A stretch of 64,000 nucleotides of DNA from Wuchereria bancrofti (lineage: Eukaryota > Nematoda > Chromadorea > Rhabditida > Onchocercidae): positions 11,339,843 through 11,403,842 of the forward strand of contig SSBO01000009.1 of the NCBI GenBank assembly GCA_005281725.1. Direction: 5' to 3'. The position numbers and the translations under genes were made by a program. The notes below the pieces were generated by a model. The model was given only the letters and a program-made list of their open reading frames with translations, made no database searches and had not been told where the DNA came from. Shown here one piece after another: positions 1 through 12,746 of the stretch (positions within the stretch are counted from its first letter, which is position 1; every line of letters begins with the position of its first letter).

Positions 1-1805
1 GTGAAAATGAAATTGAATGAAATAAGTGTTAGGGAAATTTTGAGAGAAAGAAAGATTTTGAAAGAAATGCGTGCGTTAAAGATAAATGTAAAATAAGTAC
101 ATTGATTGAATGAATGAAAAAGAATTAATAGATACTGGAGAGAGGAAAAAATGATTTAATAATAGGACAAAAAAATGTCGCATGTATAAATAATATTTTT
201 CACCTTTTTCTTTTTTTCCACAACTTATTGATAATTAGAATTGATAAGTAAATAAAAAAAATTTTTTTTTCTGTAATTTACTACCTATCATTAACCATTA
301 ATTAGTGTATTAAAAATATTGCTCACAGTACTATCTTATTTATTTTTCTATTTTTTTTCAAAAATAAATTTTGCTTTTCTAAAGAAAAAAACGAAATAAT
401 TCTATCCATTTTTTTAAATGTTTTTTTAATAAGGCAAATGCTGAATTTATTTCAAAAAAAATATGAAATTTTTGTTTTCTTTTTTGAAATATTTTCGAAA
501 AAATTACGATTGAAAAAATATATATTATTGTTTAAAATGTTATTTGAAAATTTTATTTCCTTTTAATGAGAGAAAATTTTTGCAACATAAAATTTTTATA
601 TTATAGATTGAAGCAAAAAATTTTATTTTAATGAAAAACAATCAATTTAAATGATGCAATGCAGTTAAGTTGATTTTGGATGAATGCACTTCGCTTAACA
701 AATAAATTTTCATGGATGGCTTTGTTTTGAAGTCATCCGTAAAGTTTCATTTAAAAAAGGCTATTAGCTTAGTTTTAAGCGTATCATATGAGAGCAATAG
801 GAATTTTTGCATTCTTTCATTTGAAGGGAAAAAATGCAAATAAGAAAGAGAAAAGGATGAAAGGAAAAAACCTTCAAGTTATAATTTTATTCTACTTCAT
901 CTTCTGTCAAAAGTTTCAGATGAAACGGCGGCAGACGAGACTAATTAATGGCACATTAGTCTTAGTGAATTTCAAGTAAAATAGTTGAAGTTAGTTTTTT
1001 TAGGTCTTATTAGATTGAAGTGAACTTTTTTGCTTTGAAGAAATTTGATTAAAATTTTAGCTTTGATTAGGAAAATTTATGCAATGATTGATTGAAAATG
1101 ACGTAGCGTACAATTTCAAATTTACTTTTTAATGCACACTGTTATACGTATCTAAAAGCTTTTCATAATTTATTTAGAATTTTTTTTTGTGTTTATATAA
1201 AATTACTGAATTTGATATATCTAATAATAAAAGTTAACATTAGGAAATATAATATACATATCATTCACGTAAACCAATAAAAAAACGTGAAATACGCATA
1301 ATTAACATGAAGCTGAAATATTGATAATCTAAGTTAATCCCCTTTTCAAATTTCTAAAATATGTACGAAAATAAACATTGAAATATTTTTGATGTAAAAG
1401 CTGTAAATTTAATTTTGAATTTTCAATTTGTATTTCTTTCAATCTGTATCATTCGATCTTATCTAGCAAAACATAGGTAAAGTATACAGTATGTGTTATC
1501 TATGCTAATCTTAAGCAATAAATTTACAAAGAAAGGCAAAAAGAGAAAAACATTTCAAAATTTTAAAAATTTTAAATTTAAATCATTTATTTTGCTGTGT
1601 TAATTTTGTTACATTTACAGCAATATTTCAATATGTGTCGTCGATTTTCTAGAACTGTGACAAAATTTAACTGTTCTTTCTGCTTCTTTGATTGTAGACA
1701 CCTCAAACTTGGTAATTAAACCTTTATTCAACATAAAAACAAATCAACATAATAATAGCGCATTATACATATCGCATGGATGCAACACAGTTATAAAACG
1801 CTAAA
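1..1805. other. A+T-rich non-coding stretch
   Basis: Very A+T-rich sequence with many homopolymer runs. A 63-codon open frame at 788-979 has no splice signals, no recognisable motif and a composition like the surrounding DNA, so I do not call it a gene. Nothing else is recognisable. Confidence 0.6.
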
Positions 1806-3247
1806 CATTACAAGAGAGCTGAAACCCCAACCACACTATAAATGAACAAGTTGGATAAATGTGAATTTGGGAATAAAGGGAATTTGTTTAAGGATAGATA
1901 TTTCTTTGTTACAATATCTATTACATGCATTTAATTCTCACATATCTCGTACAGTATAATGTGTGTAAAGCGAGGTCAATTTATGAACAAAGAGATCATT
2001 CATTTACAGCTTCTCCTCGCTTTCCAGCGACAGTGTGGAACTATATTTGTACATGAGTAAATTTTTTAATAATTAACTATATTTGTAATTAATAATTAAA
2101 TTTAATCCAACAAGTTTCATGAAATATAATAAATAAATTCATTTAAATGTAAAAATGAAAGATGATGGAAAAAATTTATAATAAAAACCGTTTTTTTTAA
2201 CTTAATTTTGACACATTTTAAAATTTTTAAAATGTCAAATTTAAATCATTTATTTCTGCTGCGTCAGCTGTGTCACAAAAATTTTATCATAAAAATTAAA
2301 ATTTTAGACAATTTGAAGAAGTTGAAAAAATTTTTTCATAAATGTTACAAATATACCATTCATTCGTACATTACATGCAATGAAATTCAATTTACGAGAA
2401 AGAAGAAGAAAGACAGGGAGAGAAGGAGAAAGAGCAAGGGAGAAAGTGAAAAGGAAAAGTAGTGAAAAAAAATAAAATGATCTCCCCTTAGCCCTACTTT
2501 TAACTTTTTCTGAATCTTTCTAATTTATATTTACATATAATTTATTATTATTTTTTTGTTTATATATGTATGCATTCTCAATTCTTTACCTGTTTTAACA
2601 AACATTAATATTTAATATTTGAATATTTATTTCATAATAGTTCATTTAATATTCTTTGATATATTTTTGCATATAAACATATTTATAAACAATCGATATT
2701 TTCTTCATATTTCTCAAAAATACTTATTCGTACTTCTTTTTAATTCTTAATTTCATTTCTTTTTTACTCTAAAATCTTGTCATTTATAATTCTTGTCGTT
2801 CTACTAACCAAAATTCAAGGCTTATCCAAGATGACTTAAAACTTGATTTAATTAAGAATATCCTTATAAAATTATCATATTATATATTCCTAGATGGGTA
2901 TGTGCATAAAATTTGCATATTCCGACGATCATGATAAAAAATTTTCAAAAAAATGCATGAAAGAAATTGCTAGAATATTGTCGCGAATTTCAATATCGCG
3001 AAGCTAAATAAATGTTAATACTGCTTAATATAGCAATCCATTATAATTTCCTTTGCAATGCATCGCACTCGTTTAGCTGACCTTTGATCTTATAACAATC
3101 CTATGCTATGAGCATCCACCATTTAATGTCAATTGTAACTAACTATAGTTGCCACCCAATGTAAGTTCTTTGTGATATCCATGCAATCCTTGCATTGTAA
3201 CTATTGTCCATTGTAACCTATTGTTCAAGTAACTCATTATCATCTAA
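1806..3247. repeat. Tandem duplication, copy 1
   Basis: First copy of a near-perfect direct tandem repeat. It starts at CATTACAAGAGAGC and ends at CATTATCATCTAA, and the second copy follows after a single undetermined base (N, 3248). It lacks about 36 bases that copy 2 carries near its left end (after TGGACAA). Otherwise only a few substitutions are seen, for example near 3138 and 3208. An identical 84-codon open frame (2208 here, 3687 in copy 2) is A+T-rich with a Lys/Arg/Glu-rich end encoded by a purine run, and is probably not a gene. Copy 2 lies just upstream of the BEL/Pao coding region, so this may be retroelement LTR or flanking sequence. A genuine recent duplication and an assembly artefact marked by the N are both possible. 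Confidence 0.9.
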
Positions 3248-3248
3248 N

Positions 3249-4726
3249 CATTACAAGAGAGCTGAAACCCCAACCGCACTATAAATGGACAATTGTAAAG
3301 CAATGATTAATTGTAATTAAGAGATGGTGTTGGATAAATGTGAATTTGGGAATAAAGGGAATTTGTTTAAGGATAGATATTTCTTTGTTACAATATCTAT
3401 TACATGCATTTAATTCTCACATATCTCGTACAGTATAATGTGTGTAAAGCGAGGTCAATTTATGAACAAAGAGATCATTCATTTACAGCTTCTCCTCGCT
3501 TTCCAGCGACAGTGTGGAACTATATTTGTACATGAGTAAATTTTTTAATAATTAACTATATTTGTAATTAATAATTAAATTTAATCCAACAAGTTTCATG
3601 AAATATAATAAATAAATTCATTTAAATGTAAAAATGAAAGATGATGGAAAAAATTTATAATAAAAACCGTTTTTTTTAACTTAATTTTGACACATTTTAA
3701 AATTTTTAAAATGTCAAATTTAAATCATTTATTTCTGCTGCGTCAGCTGTGTCACAAAAATTTTATCATAAAAATTAAAATTTTAGACAATTTGAAGAAG
3801 TTGAAAAAATTTTTTCATAAATGTTACAAATATACCATTCATTCGTACATTACATGCAATGAAATTCAATTTACGAGAAAGAAGAAGAAAGACAGGGAGA
3901 GAAGGAGAAAGAGCAAGGGAGAAAGTGAAAAGGAAAAGTAGTGAAAAAAAATAAAATGATCTCCCCTTAGCCCTACTTTTAACTTTTTCTGAATCTTTCT
4001 AATTTATATTTACATATAATTTATTATTATTTTTTTGTTTATATATGTATGCATTCTCAATTCTTTACCTGTTTTAACAAACATTAATATTTAATATTTG
4101 AATATTTATTTCATAATAGTTCATTTAATATTCTTTGATATATTTTTGCATATAAACATATTTATAAACAATCGATATTTTCTTCATATTTCTCAAAAAT
4201 ACTTATTCGTACTTCTTTTTAATTCTTAATTTCATTTCTTTTTTACTCTAAAATCTTGTCATTTATAATTCTTGTCGTTCTACTAACCAAAATTCAAGGC
4301 TTATCCAAGATGACTTAAAACTTGATTTAATTAAGAATATCCTTATAAAATTATCATATTATATATTCCTAGATGGGTATGTGCATAAAATTTGCATATT
4401 CCGACGATCATGATAAAAAATTTTCAAAAAAATGCATGAAAGAAATTGCTAGAATATTGTCGCGAATTTCAATATCGCGAAGCTAAATAAATGTTAATAC
4501 TGCTTAATATAGCAATCCATTATAATTTCCTTTGCAATGCATCGCACTCGTTTAGCTGACCTTTGATCTTATAACAATCCTATGCTATGAGCATCCACCA
4601 TTTAATGTCAATTGTAACCAACTATAGTTGCCACCCAATGTAAGTTCTTTGTGATATCCATGCAATCCTTGCATTGTAACTATTGTCCTTTGTAACCTAT
4701 TGTTCAAGTAACTCATTATCATCTAA
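3249..4726. repeat. Tandem duplication, copy 2
   Basis: Second copy of the 1.45-kb unit, offset 1479 bases from copy 1 over most of its length. It contains an extra segment of about 36 bases at roughly 3287-3325 that copy 1 lacks. At its right end the sequence continues into unique DNA with an AATAAA signal near 4840 and then the retroelement primer-binding site at 4981. TGTTGG near 3327 would be a plausible LTR-like start (LTRs begin TG), which would give a 5' LTR of about 1.65 kb. No matching 3' LTR is present to confirm this. Confidence 0.9.
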
Positions 4727-4980
4727 TTAAACGATTTCTTCTTTGTAAAAATGTCTGATTATAAACCACTCCCACATCTTAATATGTATAATGCATCAGT
4801 TTTTTTGGATTTATCAAGATTGTACGGTTGCTTCTGTTAATAAAGGATTATTCTCTTCCTCTCTTACCCCACATACTTACATCTACATTCAACGAATCTC
4901 CCTGCAATCAACAACCTTTCCCGAAATAATAAATTAACTTAACAATCTACCACGAGAAATTTTGCTTCCACAACATCTAT

Positions 4981-5000
4981 TTGGTGCCACGAGCCGGGAC
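4981..5000 (+). other. Primer-binding-site-like sequence of the BEL/Pao element
   Basis: TTGGTGCCACGAGCCGGGAC resembles the tRNA-primer-complementary segment (TGGTGCC...CCGGGA type) that lies just inside the 5' LTR of LTR retrotransposons. It abuts the gag ATG at 5001. The 5' LTR should end within a few bases upstream, possibly at the CA of CCACAACA near 4974. The matching tRNA was not determined. Confidence 0.6.
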
Positions 5001-8000
5001 ATGTCTGCAACTATAATATTAAGCGCACGACCGGCAAAAGAAAAATTGGAAGCTCTTCTCAAAGAAATCCAAGAAATGGATCTAACGCCTTTGGAGCAAA
5101 TGTTGACCAGAGAAGAAACCCGTCAACAGCACGAGGCTCGAAAAAGAATTATTGAAGAAAGAACAATGCGTCTCAAGCTGCATATTAGCACACTTGAGAC
5201 AATTAATACTAACTGGATCCAATACATACAACAGGTTCCAGCAACGAAGAGAAAACAAGAAGAAGACAAATACGCCCAAATGGTCGAAGATAAAAGAGGT
5301 ATTTTAAACTTAATAAGTGAAGGCAAAGAAGTCATCATAACCTTAAGTATGTATATGAATGACTCAGAGTTAGTAATCCAGCGCCTTAAAGAAGGCGAAA
5401 TAAAGGAGCAACCAACTCAGATAAGCTATTATCCAACAGTTAACCTACCTCAACTACCACTGCCTACCTTTAGTGGTAATCCTAAACTATGGAGAGAATT
5501 CTGGAGTAGCTTTGAAGCTGCAGTCCATTTACAAAAAATACCAGACATCCAAAAATTAAATTATTTAATTGCATGTCTAAAGGGAGATGCCTTATTGGCT
5601 ATTAGAGGTTATGATATAACCCCAGAAAATTATGATGTGATACGAAAAGTCCTTATTGAAAAATTTGGGCAATCACACATCATTAAAAAATCGCTCTATA
5701 ATGAGTTATATACCGTCAAGAAGAATGATCGAGAATGGAAGGTAACAGTCGAAGCTACTGAAAGAATATTTCGACAACTTGAAGCAATGGGTGAAAATCT
5801 CGAACAATCCAGTATTGAAATTATCATTGAAAATAAACTGCCCGCCTGGATTCTGGACAGAGTATATCAACAAAAGGAGGAACAAAAAATATGGTCAGTA
5901 GCTAAGCTAAGACAATTTTTAGCGAAACTGATCCAAAGAAACGAAGAAGTTACAAGAAGCCAATTCTTTGACGTCATGAAAGAGCAAAAGGAATCTAAAA
6001 GTAAAATTGGTCCACGAACTAATCAACGATATTTTACAGAAGAAACTTCTGCTCTAACTGTAACAACACCACAAACAAATAGAAAGGCTAATATGAAGAT
6101 TAGCAAAACCCAAAGACCATGCGTTTTTTGCAATAAAAACCACTGGGATAATGAATGCCAAACTTATCCTAGTCTAGAAACAAGAATGCAACGACTGAAA
6201 GAAAACAACGCCTGTCTAAATTGTCTTCAACCAGGACATACAACAATTAATTGCAAGACAAGAAAACGTGTATGTTTCTATTGTAAAGGTCACCATAATA
6301 CCGCGTTATGCTACACTAAGTATAACGATCCAGTACAATCAGTGGGACTAATCGAAGATACAAAGACGGTAAAGGTAATCAACCCAGTTATAAAGCATTC
6401 GACACGAAACAACAGAGAAGTTTTGCTTTTTAGCAAAGAAGTTGAAGTAATTAATTTAGACATGCCAGAAGTTTCAAATAAAATTGTAGTTTTATTCGAT
6501 AGCGGTGCTCAAGCAACGTGTATATCGAAGAAACTAGCAAAAGAATTACACCTAGAAGATATTGATTATGAGCAAGTGACATTCGCGGGATTCGGCAATA
6601 GGAATCCTCAAACTTCACTTTTTGCCAAAGTGCGAATTGGAATAAAAACGATAGAAGCAGATATTATACCTATTGTAGCTACAGCAGTCGACTATTTAAC
6701 AAACAAAATAAGGGTAATCTCTGTAGATCAAGACAATGCATCAGATATTTCAACTCTATTTTCATTAACAGAAGAAATTAGCAGTTGGAAACAGCCGGAG
6801 CTAATTATCGGAGTTGACTATTTCTTCAAGTTTATCTCTTTAGAGAAAGCCCAAACTATAAATTCAGGGTTTTCTTTAATCAACACAATAGTCGGCCCTA
6901 TGATTACTGGAAGAGGATACATAAACAAACATCCTAATCGTCAGCGTAGTAATCACCTCAACAAAGTGGTAACACAGAGCACATGTTGTTCCGTTCAGAA
7001 TGAGGATCAAACTACCATTACACCTATTAATAGCGACATTCCAGAGATTGATCGATTCTGGAAATTAGAATTCATAGGAATACAAGAACAACCTAATCTA
7101 CAGGATGACGAACAGGTTTTAGAGAGGTTCAAAGAAAATATCACAAAAAACAATGGTAGATACCAAGTTGCTTGGCCATGGAAAGAATCCAGAATCAAAT
7201 TAAACGACAATTTCGGATTGTGTCTTGGTCGCCTAAGATCTTTAAGTAAACGACTTCAGAACGATGAACGTTTACTTCTCAAATATGACGAAGCGATTAG
7301 TGAACAGTTACAATCTGGCATTATCGAGAAAGTATGTCCAGAGATGGACCAGGTTGGTATTATTCACTATTTACCTCATCATGAAGTCATAACTCCAAAT
7401 AAGGCTACAACCAAAATTAGAATTGTGTATGATGCATCTTCACGCCAAAAAGGAGAAAAGAGTCTGAATGATGTATTATACCGAGGACCCATAACTCTTC
7501 CCGATTTAGTAGGAGTACTGCTTCGTTTCCGAATGATGGAAATTGTGATAGTAGCAGACATTAAGAAAGCCTTTTTACAATTGGAGTTACTACCAATAGA
7601 AAGAAATTGCACACGATTCCTTTGGTTAAAGGATATAAAGGGACAAGTAACAGAAGATAATATTGAACATTATCGATTTAAACGTGTCCCATTTGGAGTA
7701 ATATCTTCACCATTTTTATTATCGGCTGCACTTAACTATCATTTGGAAAACTGCGACAATGAACTCGCTAACAAGATCAGAAAAAATCTTTATGTCGACA
7801 ACATTATCGTATCAACCAAGTGTATCGATGAGGCTCTACTCAAATATCAAGAAATGAAAAACATCTTTAACGATGCTTCAATGAATGTTAGAGAATTCTT
7901 ATCAAACAACAAAGAATTCAATTCTAAGATTCTCGAACAACATCGAGCAGAAACAAACGAGTTTAAAAGGATTCTTGGTATCAATTGGAACCCAGATGAA

Positions 8001-8519
8001 GACATAATTCAAACAATCCTAAAACCTTGGAAGGATCAAGTACCAACAAAAAGAACAATATTACAGTTCCTAGCTTCTCAATACGATCGCTTAGGATTCC
8101 TAGCTCCATGTACTATGCCGATCAAATTATTTCTTCAAAACCTTTGGAAAAAGAAAGTAAGCTGGGACCAATTAATAAGTATGGAGGATCAGAAGAACTG
8201 GGAAGAACTTATAGGTGCATGGCCAATATATGTGAAAGAGATACCACGTGTCGTAATAGACACATCACTACCCGCAAGAATTCATGTTTTCGCAGATGCT
8301 TCTGCATATGCAGCTACGGTATACGTCACTCAAAACAGGAAAGCTTCTTTAGTTTTCGCCAAATCGAGAATTGCTCCCATCAAGGGTATGACTATTCCAA
8401 GATTAGCATTGTTAGCCGTGCTGATAGGACTACGCACTGTTCAATTTGTTATTAAACAAATGGAATTAGAGAATATTAATGCCACTTTATGGTCGGATTC
8501 TAAATGCGCATTACACTGA
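5001..8519 (+). pseudogene. BEL/Pao gag-pol polyprotein, stopped in RNase H
   Basis: A single frame runs 1172 codons from ATG 5001; it is also open a few codons upstream, but the ATG directly after the primer-binding site is the natural start. Domains in order: N-terminal helical region; DUF1759 gag-like segment (LPTFSGNPKLWREFW near 5460); CCHC-type zinc knuckles (6120-6310); retropepsin-like aspartic protease with FDSGAQAT at about 6495 (peptidase A17 type); reverse transcriptase (IRIVYDASS near 7420, VADIKKAFLQLELL near 7550, catalytic box YVDN at 7791-7802 instead of YVDD); connection; and RNase H (HVFADAS near 8285, WSDSKCALH at the end). The frame stops at TGA 8517-8519, exactly where relatives continue with Trp. 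The reading frame continues as clear homologous sequence beyond the stop, so this is a disabling mutation and not the natural end. Confidence 0.93.
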
Positions 8520-9352
8520 ATACAAAATCATTCTCGCCTACTGCCAAAATTTGTCCAAAATCGAGTTGAAGAAATATGATAAACAAAGTTCTCATTTCGC
8601 TACATTTCAAGTGAATTTAATCCAGCTGTTGTGGCCACTAGAGGACTTTCCTCACTTCGTCTTACACAATTTGAATTATGATGAAAAGGACCAAATTGGT
8701 TAGCAAAGGAAGAATCAACATGGCCAGTCTGGGAATATAATGTCAATGAAAATCATAAAGAATACGAAAGCGAAGAAGGCCAAAATATTGTAGCGCATTT
8801 TACCATTGATAAAACTTTCAAATTAATTGATGCAAATTGATTTAGTAAATGGTCGAGGCTGGTAAGAACTATTGCATGGAGTTTGAAATATATAATTTTA
8901 ATATCCAAAGGAAAAATTCCTTGGTTACAAAAACCTTTTCAACAAAAGACCAACTCAGTGATAACGATTATGAACTATCTAAAGATGTATTAATCAGACA
9001 AGCCCAATCGGAAGGAATAACGGAAGAAGGAATAATTAAATGGAATCTATACAATGAAGAAGGAGTATGGAAATCTATAAGTCGTCTAAAAAACTCATAA
9101 TTAGTCGGAAAAAGTTTACATCCCATATATCTTCTTAGACGTAATCGTATAACCGAAATCTTTATACAATGACAACATGAAGAACTGTTTCATGCTGGAA
9201 CAGCCCATATGATTTCAAGTTTGAAAAAAAGATTTTGGATACCCAAATGAAGAACAGAAATTAAAAGAGTTTTGAATAAATGCATGGGATGTAAAAGATG
9301 GAAGGCAAAACCATTTAAACTGCCAACTATGCCTAATTACCCAGCGTTTTGA
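8520..9352 (+). pseudogene. Decayed BEL/Pao RNase H end and integrase zinc-binding region
   Basis: Homology continues in broken frames after the TGA. The RNase H/connector region is recognisable (GPNWLAKEESTW near 8690, in a different frame). It is followed by the N-terminal integrase zinc domain: ELFHAGTAHM near 9185 supplies the His pair and CMGCKRWKAKPF near 9285 the CxxC pair. Stop codons and at least two frameshifts separate the pieces. Homology ends near 9350, before the catalytic DDE core, where a short 10-base tandem repeat begins. Confidence 0.85.
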
Positions 9353-9392
9353 GCAAGTGGTGGCAAGTGGCAGCAGGTGGTAGCAAGTGGTT
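9353..9392 (+). repeat. Four 10-base tandem units at the element's truncation point
   Basis: GCAAGTGGTG, GCAAGTGGCA, GCAGGTGGTA and GCAAGTGGTT follow each other directly, exactly where integrase homology stops. They could be filler from an end-joining deletion or a minisatellite seed. Confidence 0.85.
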
Positions 9393-10709
9393 TAGAATTC
9401 TCTGGAATGTTGAAAAACTTGCTCCAGCAAATTAAAACTATTTAGTTGTTGTACTATCGGTGATTGACCTGATAACCGTTTTATCAGTACCATTTCTTAT
9501 ATTTTCCATAGTAATTATCCTTTTTGCATTGCCATATGCAACTTAACATTTCTCTATTAGCGTAACAATGGATAATTGTCACACTACTGTTAACAGTGTA
9601 TCATGATATCATTTATCAATTCTTCTATCAATATATTTCATTTTATTTCTTTGCTTCACTTTTTTCCTTATTTTTCATCATTCTGATACTATGTCACAAT
9701 GATGTAAGCATATGAAATGTGCTATTTCTTTTTGAAGTTAAAACTTCATTTTTTTTTTTTGATGTAAATGATATATGTTTCTGAATATCAATCAAAAAAA
9801 TCACTTGAAATGCGTTATTATAATGTCACAAACATTTAACTTTATGCTATTCTGTACATCTATTATCAATTTCAATTGCCATAATCAGTAATAGTTTACG
9901 TGGCAATATTTCATTAATTCATGTGAAGGGAACATCTGTTTTAGTGGTTGGATTTTATATAATATCTTATTGGGTTAAATTTTTCAGTTAAATTATATAG
10001 TATCGTTAAATTATAATATAACATGAAATTATATAAATTATATAATATCTTGTCAGGTTGTTAAACTAATATTTCTAGTAAATATCTTCAAGATTATCAC
10101 ATCATATCGTTTTTTTAATGATGACATTATTTAGCAAAAGAAAAAAAGTGTTAGATACTAATTTTTTTACTTGTCTGCTCAAATACTCTTTTTTTTTTTG
10201 TTTACCTATCCATTAGCAAATTATTGAACATTGAAATTGATTACTTTTTTGCAATAAGGTCAAATTTTCAGATTAAATTTGTTTTTTTTGGCTTGACATT
10301 AATTCCTGTTTAACTTTAATATTTTACTAATTAATCTTATTGATAGAAATAAGTATATTGTCTTATATAAAGTTCATATAATCTTTTTTTGTCGGTTTTA
10401 AATGCTTTAAATAATTGTTTTTGCTTGAAAGTATTATTATTCTTTTATCTGTTATTATTCTTTTATCGTTTTTTCTTTTCCAAATTAAATAAAATTATTT
10501 ATTGAAATTAACATAATACATTATATTAGTGCATTTTTTCTTTTTGAAATTAAAACTCCATTTAATTTGTTTTAAAATTAAAAAGTATTACTACTTTCCT
10601 TCTTTATTCAGACTATTCATTTTTATCACTGAATATTCTTTCTTCCACTTTTCCTTCCTTCCTCTTCTTTGCATTTCAAACTTGCTTCCATGCAGCATTT
10701 TTTTAACCT

Positions 10710-10711
<2 letters not shown>

Positions 10712-10744
<33 letters not shown>
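10712..10744. repeat. (TA)n microsatellite
   Basis: About 16 uninterrupted TA dinucleotides after CTGACA. Confidence 0.95.
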
Positions 10745-10747
<3 letters not shown>

Positions 10748-10869
10748 AAATTCCCATTTATACATAATAATAGTAATAAACTAGAGAGTAAAAATTACAT
10801 TGAAGCAAGCAAATTAAAGCTAATGAAGTTTTTTTTGATCTTTTTTATGAATGTTTATTTCTCTATCAT

Positions 10870-10894
10870 TGTTTGTTTGTTTGTTTGTTTGTTT
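10870..10894. repeat. (TTTG)n microsatellite
   Basis: About six TTTG units in a row. Confidence 0.95.
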
Positions 10895-12746
10895 ATTAAC
10901 AATTACTATCAGTTATCAATTTTTTGCCTTTTTTTGCTAACAGTTCATATTAAAATTACATCTATTTAAATCTAAATTTGTTAACCTAAATCATATTACT
11001 TCGTACAATCATCAAAAAGTGAAAATTCATGAATATAAATTGTTGAATTTTTAATGGATACAGTAAAAGTTACATTTTCATTATCTTTTTTTTCATCATA
11101 TTTCTTTCCTTAATCTATTAAAAACTTCCTAGCAGAAAATATTGGATAAATTAAGAAAAAAAAAGAAAAAAATGGGTAGAATAGTATTCTTTTGATAATA
11201 CAAAAAATTTTTTAGAAATTACGGTTAGCCCTCTTTTTTGCTTTGCCATTGTTACAGTTTATCATCATTATTTTTTAATTATTATAATTAAAAGTATAAT
11301 TTCAATATTCTATCTTTCATTTTCGTGTGACTGAATGAATTAATATAATGATTATATTATGATTTTTCTTGATTTTTCTCTTCATTATTGTAATCTGCTG
11401 CTGCTTTTATCATGAAATTAATCAAAATATGTGCCTAATCTTTTGTACTATTGTAATCTGTTTTAGCATTTTATGCTTGTTTCTTTTCTAATTTTGCAAA
11501 TTTTTGATCACTTTTTTCATCAATAACTTTTTCATTCAATAGCCTAATTTCGTTTTAGCAGTAAAATTAGCAAGAATTCATAGAAAAGAAATATTTTTAG
11601 GCTGTTCTTATAATATTGCTTATGTTATTATGCTCAAAGAAAATGAAACATTTCTTACTTTTATAACATTAAGAATACATTGTATGTATAAATTTTCATT
11701 TAGCTCAACAATTACAAAGTTAAAATAAAGATAAGATATCATACAAACACGTATGATTTACTCCTTTGTTTTTAAACATTTTATTAAAATTCAGTTGCTG
11801 AATGATTAAATTTAACAATCAATAACACATACAAGTATTACTATTATCACTTGAGACAAAACAATTTTAAAAGATTGGTATTATTATTTGTCTTATAATT
11901 TCTACTATAAGTTGAAGTTTTTTCTTTTTTTTTTGTTTTCTTTTCTTTCCATTGTCTATTTGCCTCTTTCTTTCTCTCTTTTTCTCATAAAAATAACGTT
12001 TTGAAACATGAAAGTAAAAAAAAAGGATATCATTTATAATATGATATACATTTTTTAAATAAAAAATGATAAGAATTAATTAAGCAAATAATAATTTTCC
12101 TCATTAATTTAGTCAAATTAAATTTCAGTAAGTTTTGATTTAACCTTAAATATTGTGTAACTATATTTTCTATGTTACTTTAAGTCAGGTAAAAATTAAA
12201 TTTCAAAAAACTCTCAAAACATCAATTACATAAATGTATAAATGAACATGAAAATAACTAAGACTGAAAGTGATTTAATGTTTCTATGTTATTTTAAAGA
12301 AATTATTTCGTACAAGTTATTTTTAAGAAATTTTATTTGTAAAAAATATAGTTCATCTGTCAACTTTTTTCCACTCATAAATAATAAAGGAATAAATAGT
12401 GAATTTTTTTTAGATAAAAAATACTACAATTTAAATGATAAAAATGAAAGAAATTAATGTGAAGGAAAAAACAATCATTAGTATTACTTCTAAAAATATT
12501 ATTTTCCGGAAGTCTGCATTGATTTTCAACAATATTTTCTGAGCATATTTTTCAAGTGCGCAAAAAGCGAAAATCACGAGAAATGATGTGCTATGAAAGA
12601 CACGCCATAGGTCTCGTAATGTAAATTTTCATTTTTTGATTAAGCCTGTCTAGAATTGCTGCAGATAAAATTTGCATATCGATTAAACAGATTTATCTCT
12701 TATTGGAAGAAATGATTGACTTCAATTTATTATTCCATTTATCATT

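Larger units (their letters stand above)
4727..9352 (+). mobile_element. BEL/Pao LTR retrotransposon, 3'-truncated and inactive
   Basis: The element body is identified by its polyprotein: gag-like DUF1759 domain, zinc knuckles, aspartic protease, Pao-type reverse transcriptase and RNase H, followed by a decayed integrase. A primer-binding-site-like sequence directly precedes the gag ATG. The 5' limit is uncertain because the upstream LTR could include the duplicated block at 3249-4726. The 3' side stops inside the integrase region near 9350, with no envelope, no C-terminal integrase and no recognisable 3' LTR before 10 kb. Together with an in-frame stop in RNase H and several frameshifts, this marks the copy as non-autonomous. 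BEL/Pao elements are common in nematode genomes. Confidence 0.95.
9393..12690. other. Non-coding A+T-rich stretch with simple repeats
   Basis: No convincing exon was seen on either strand. Contains a (TA)n run at 10712-10744, a (TTTG)n run at 10870-10894 and many poly-T tracts. Open frames at 10529 and 12242 have A+T-driven composition and no splice context. Confidence 0.6.

Noticed and set aside
2208..3941. Identical 84-codon frames in both copies of the tandem duplication
   Set aside because: The composition follows the local A+T and purine runs, there is no domain or splice signal, and identity only reflects the duplicated DNA.
10712..10894. Possible telomere-like or CRISPR-like repeats
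   Set aside because: They are simple (TA)n and (TTTG)n microsatellites without spacers or unit structure.
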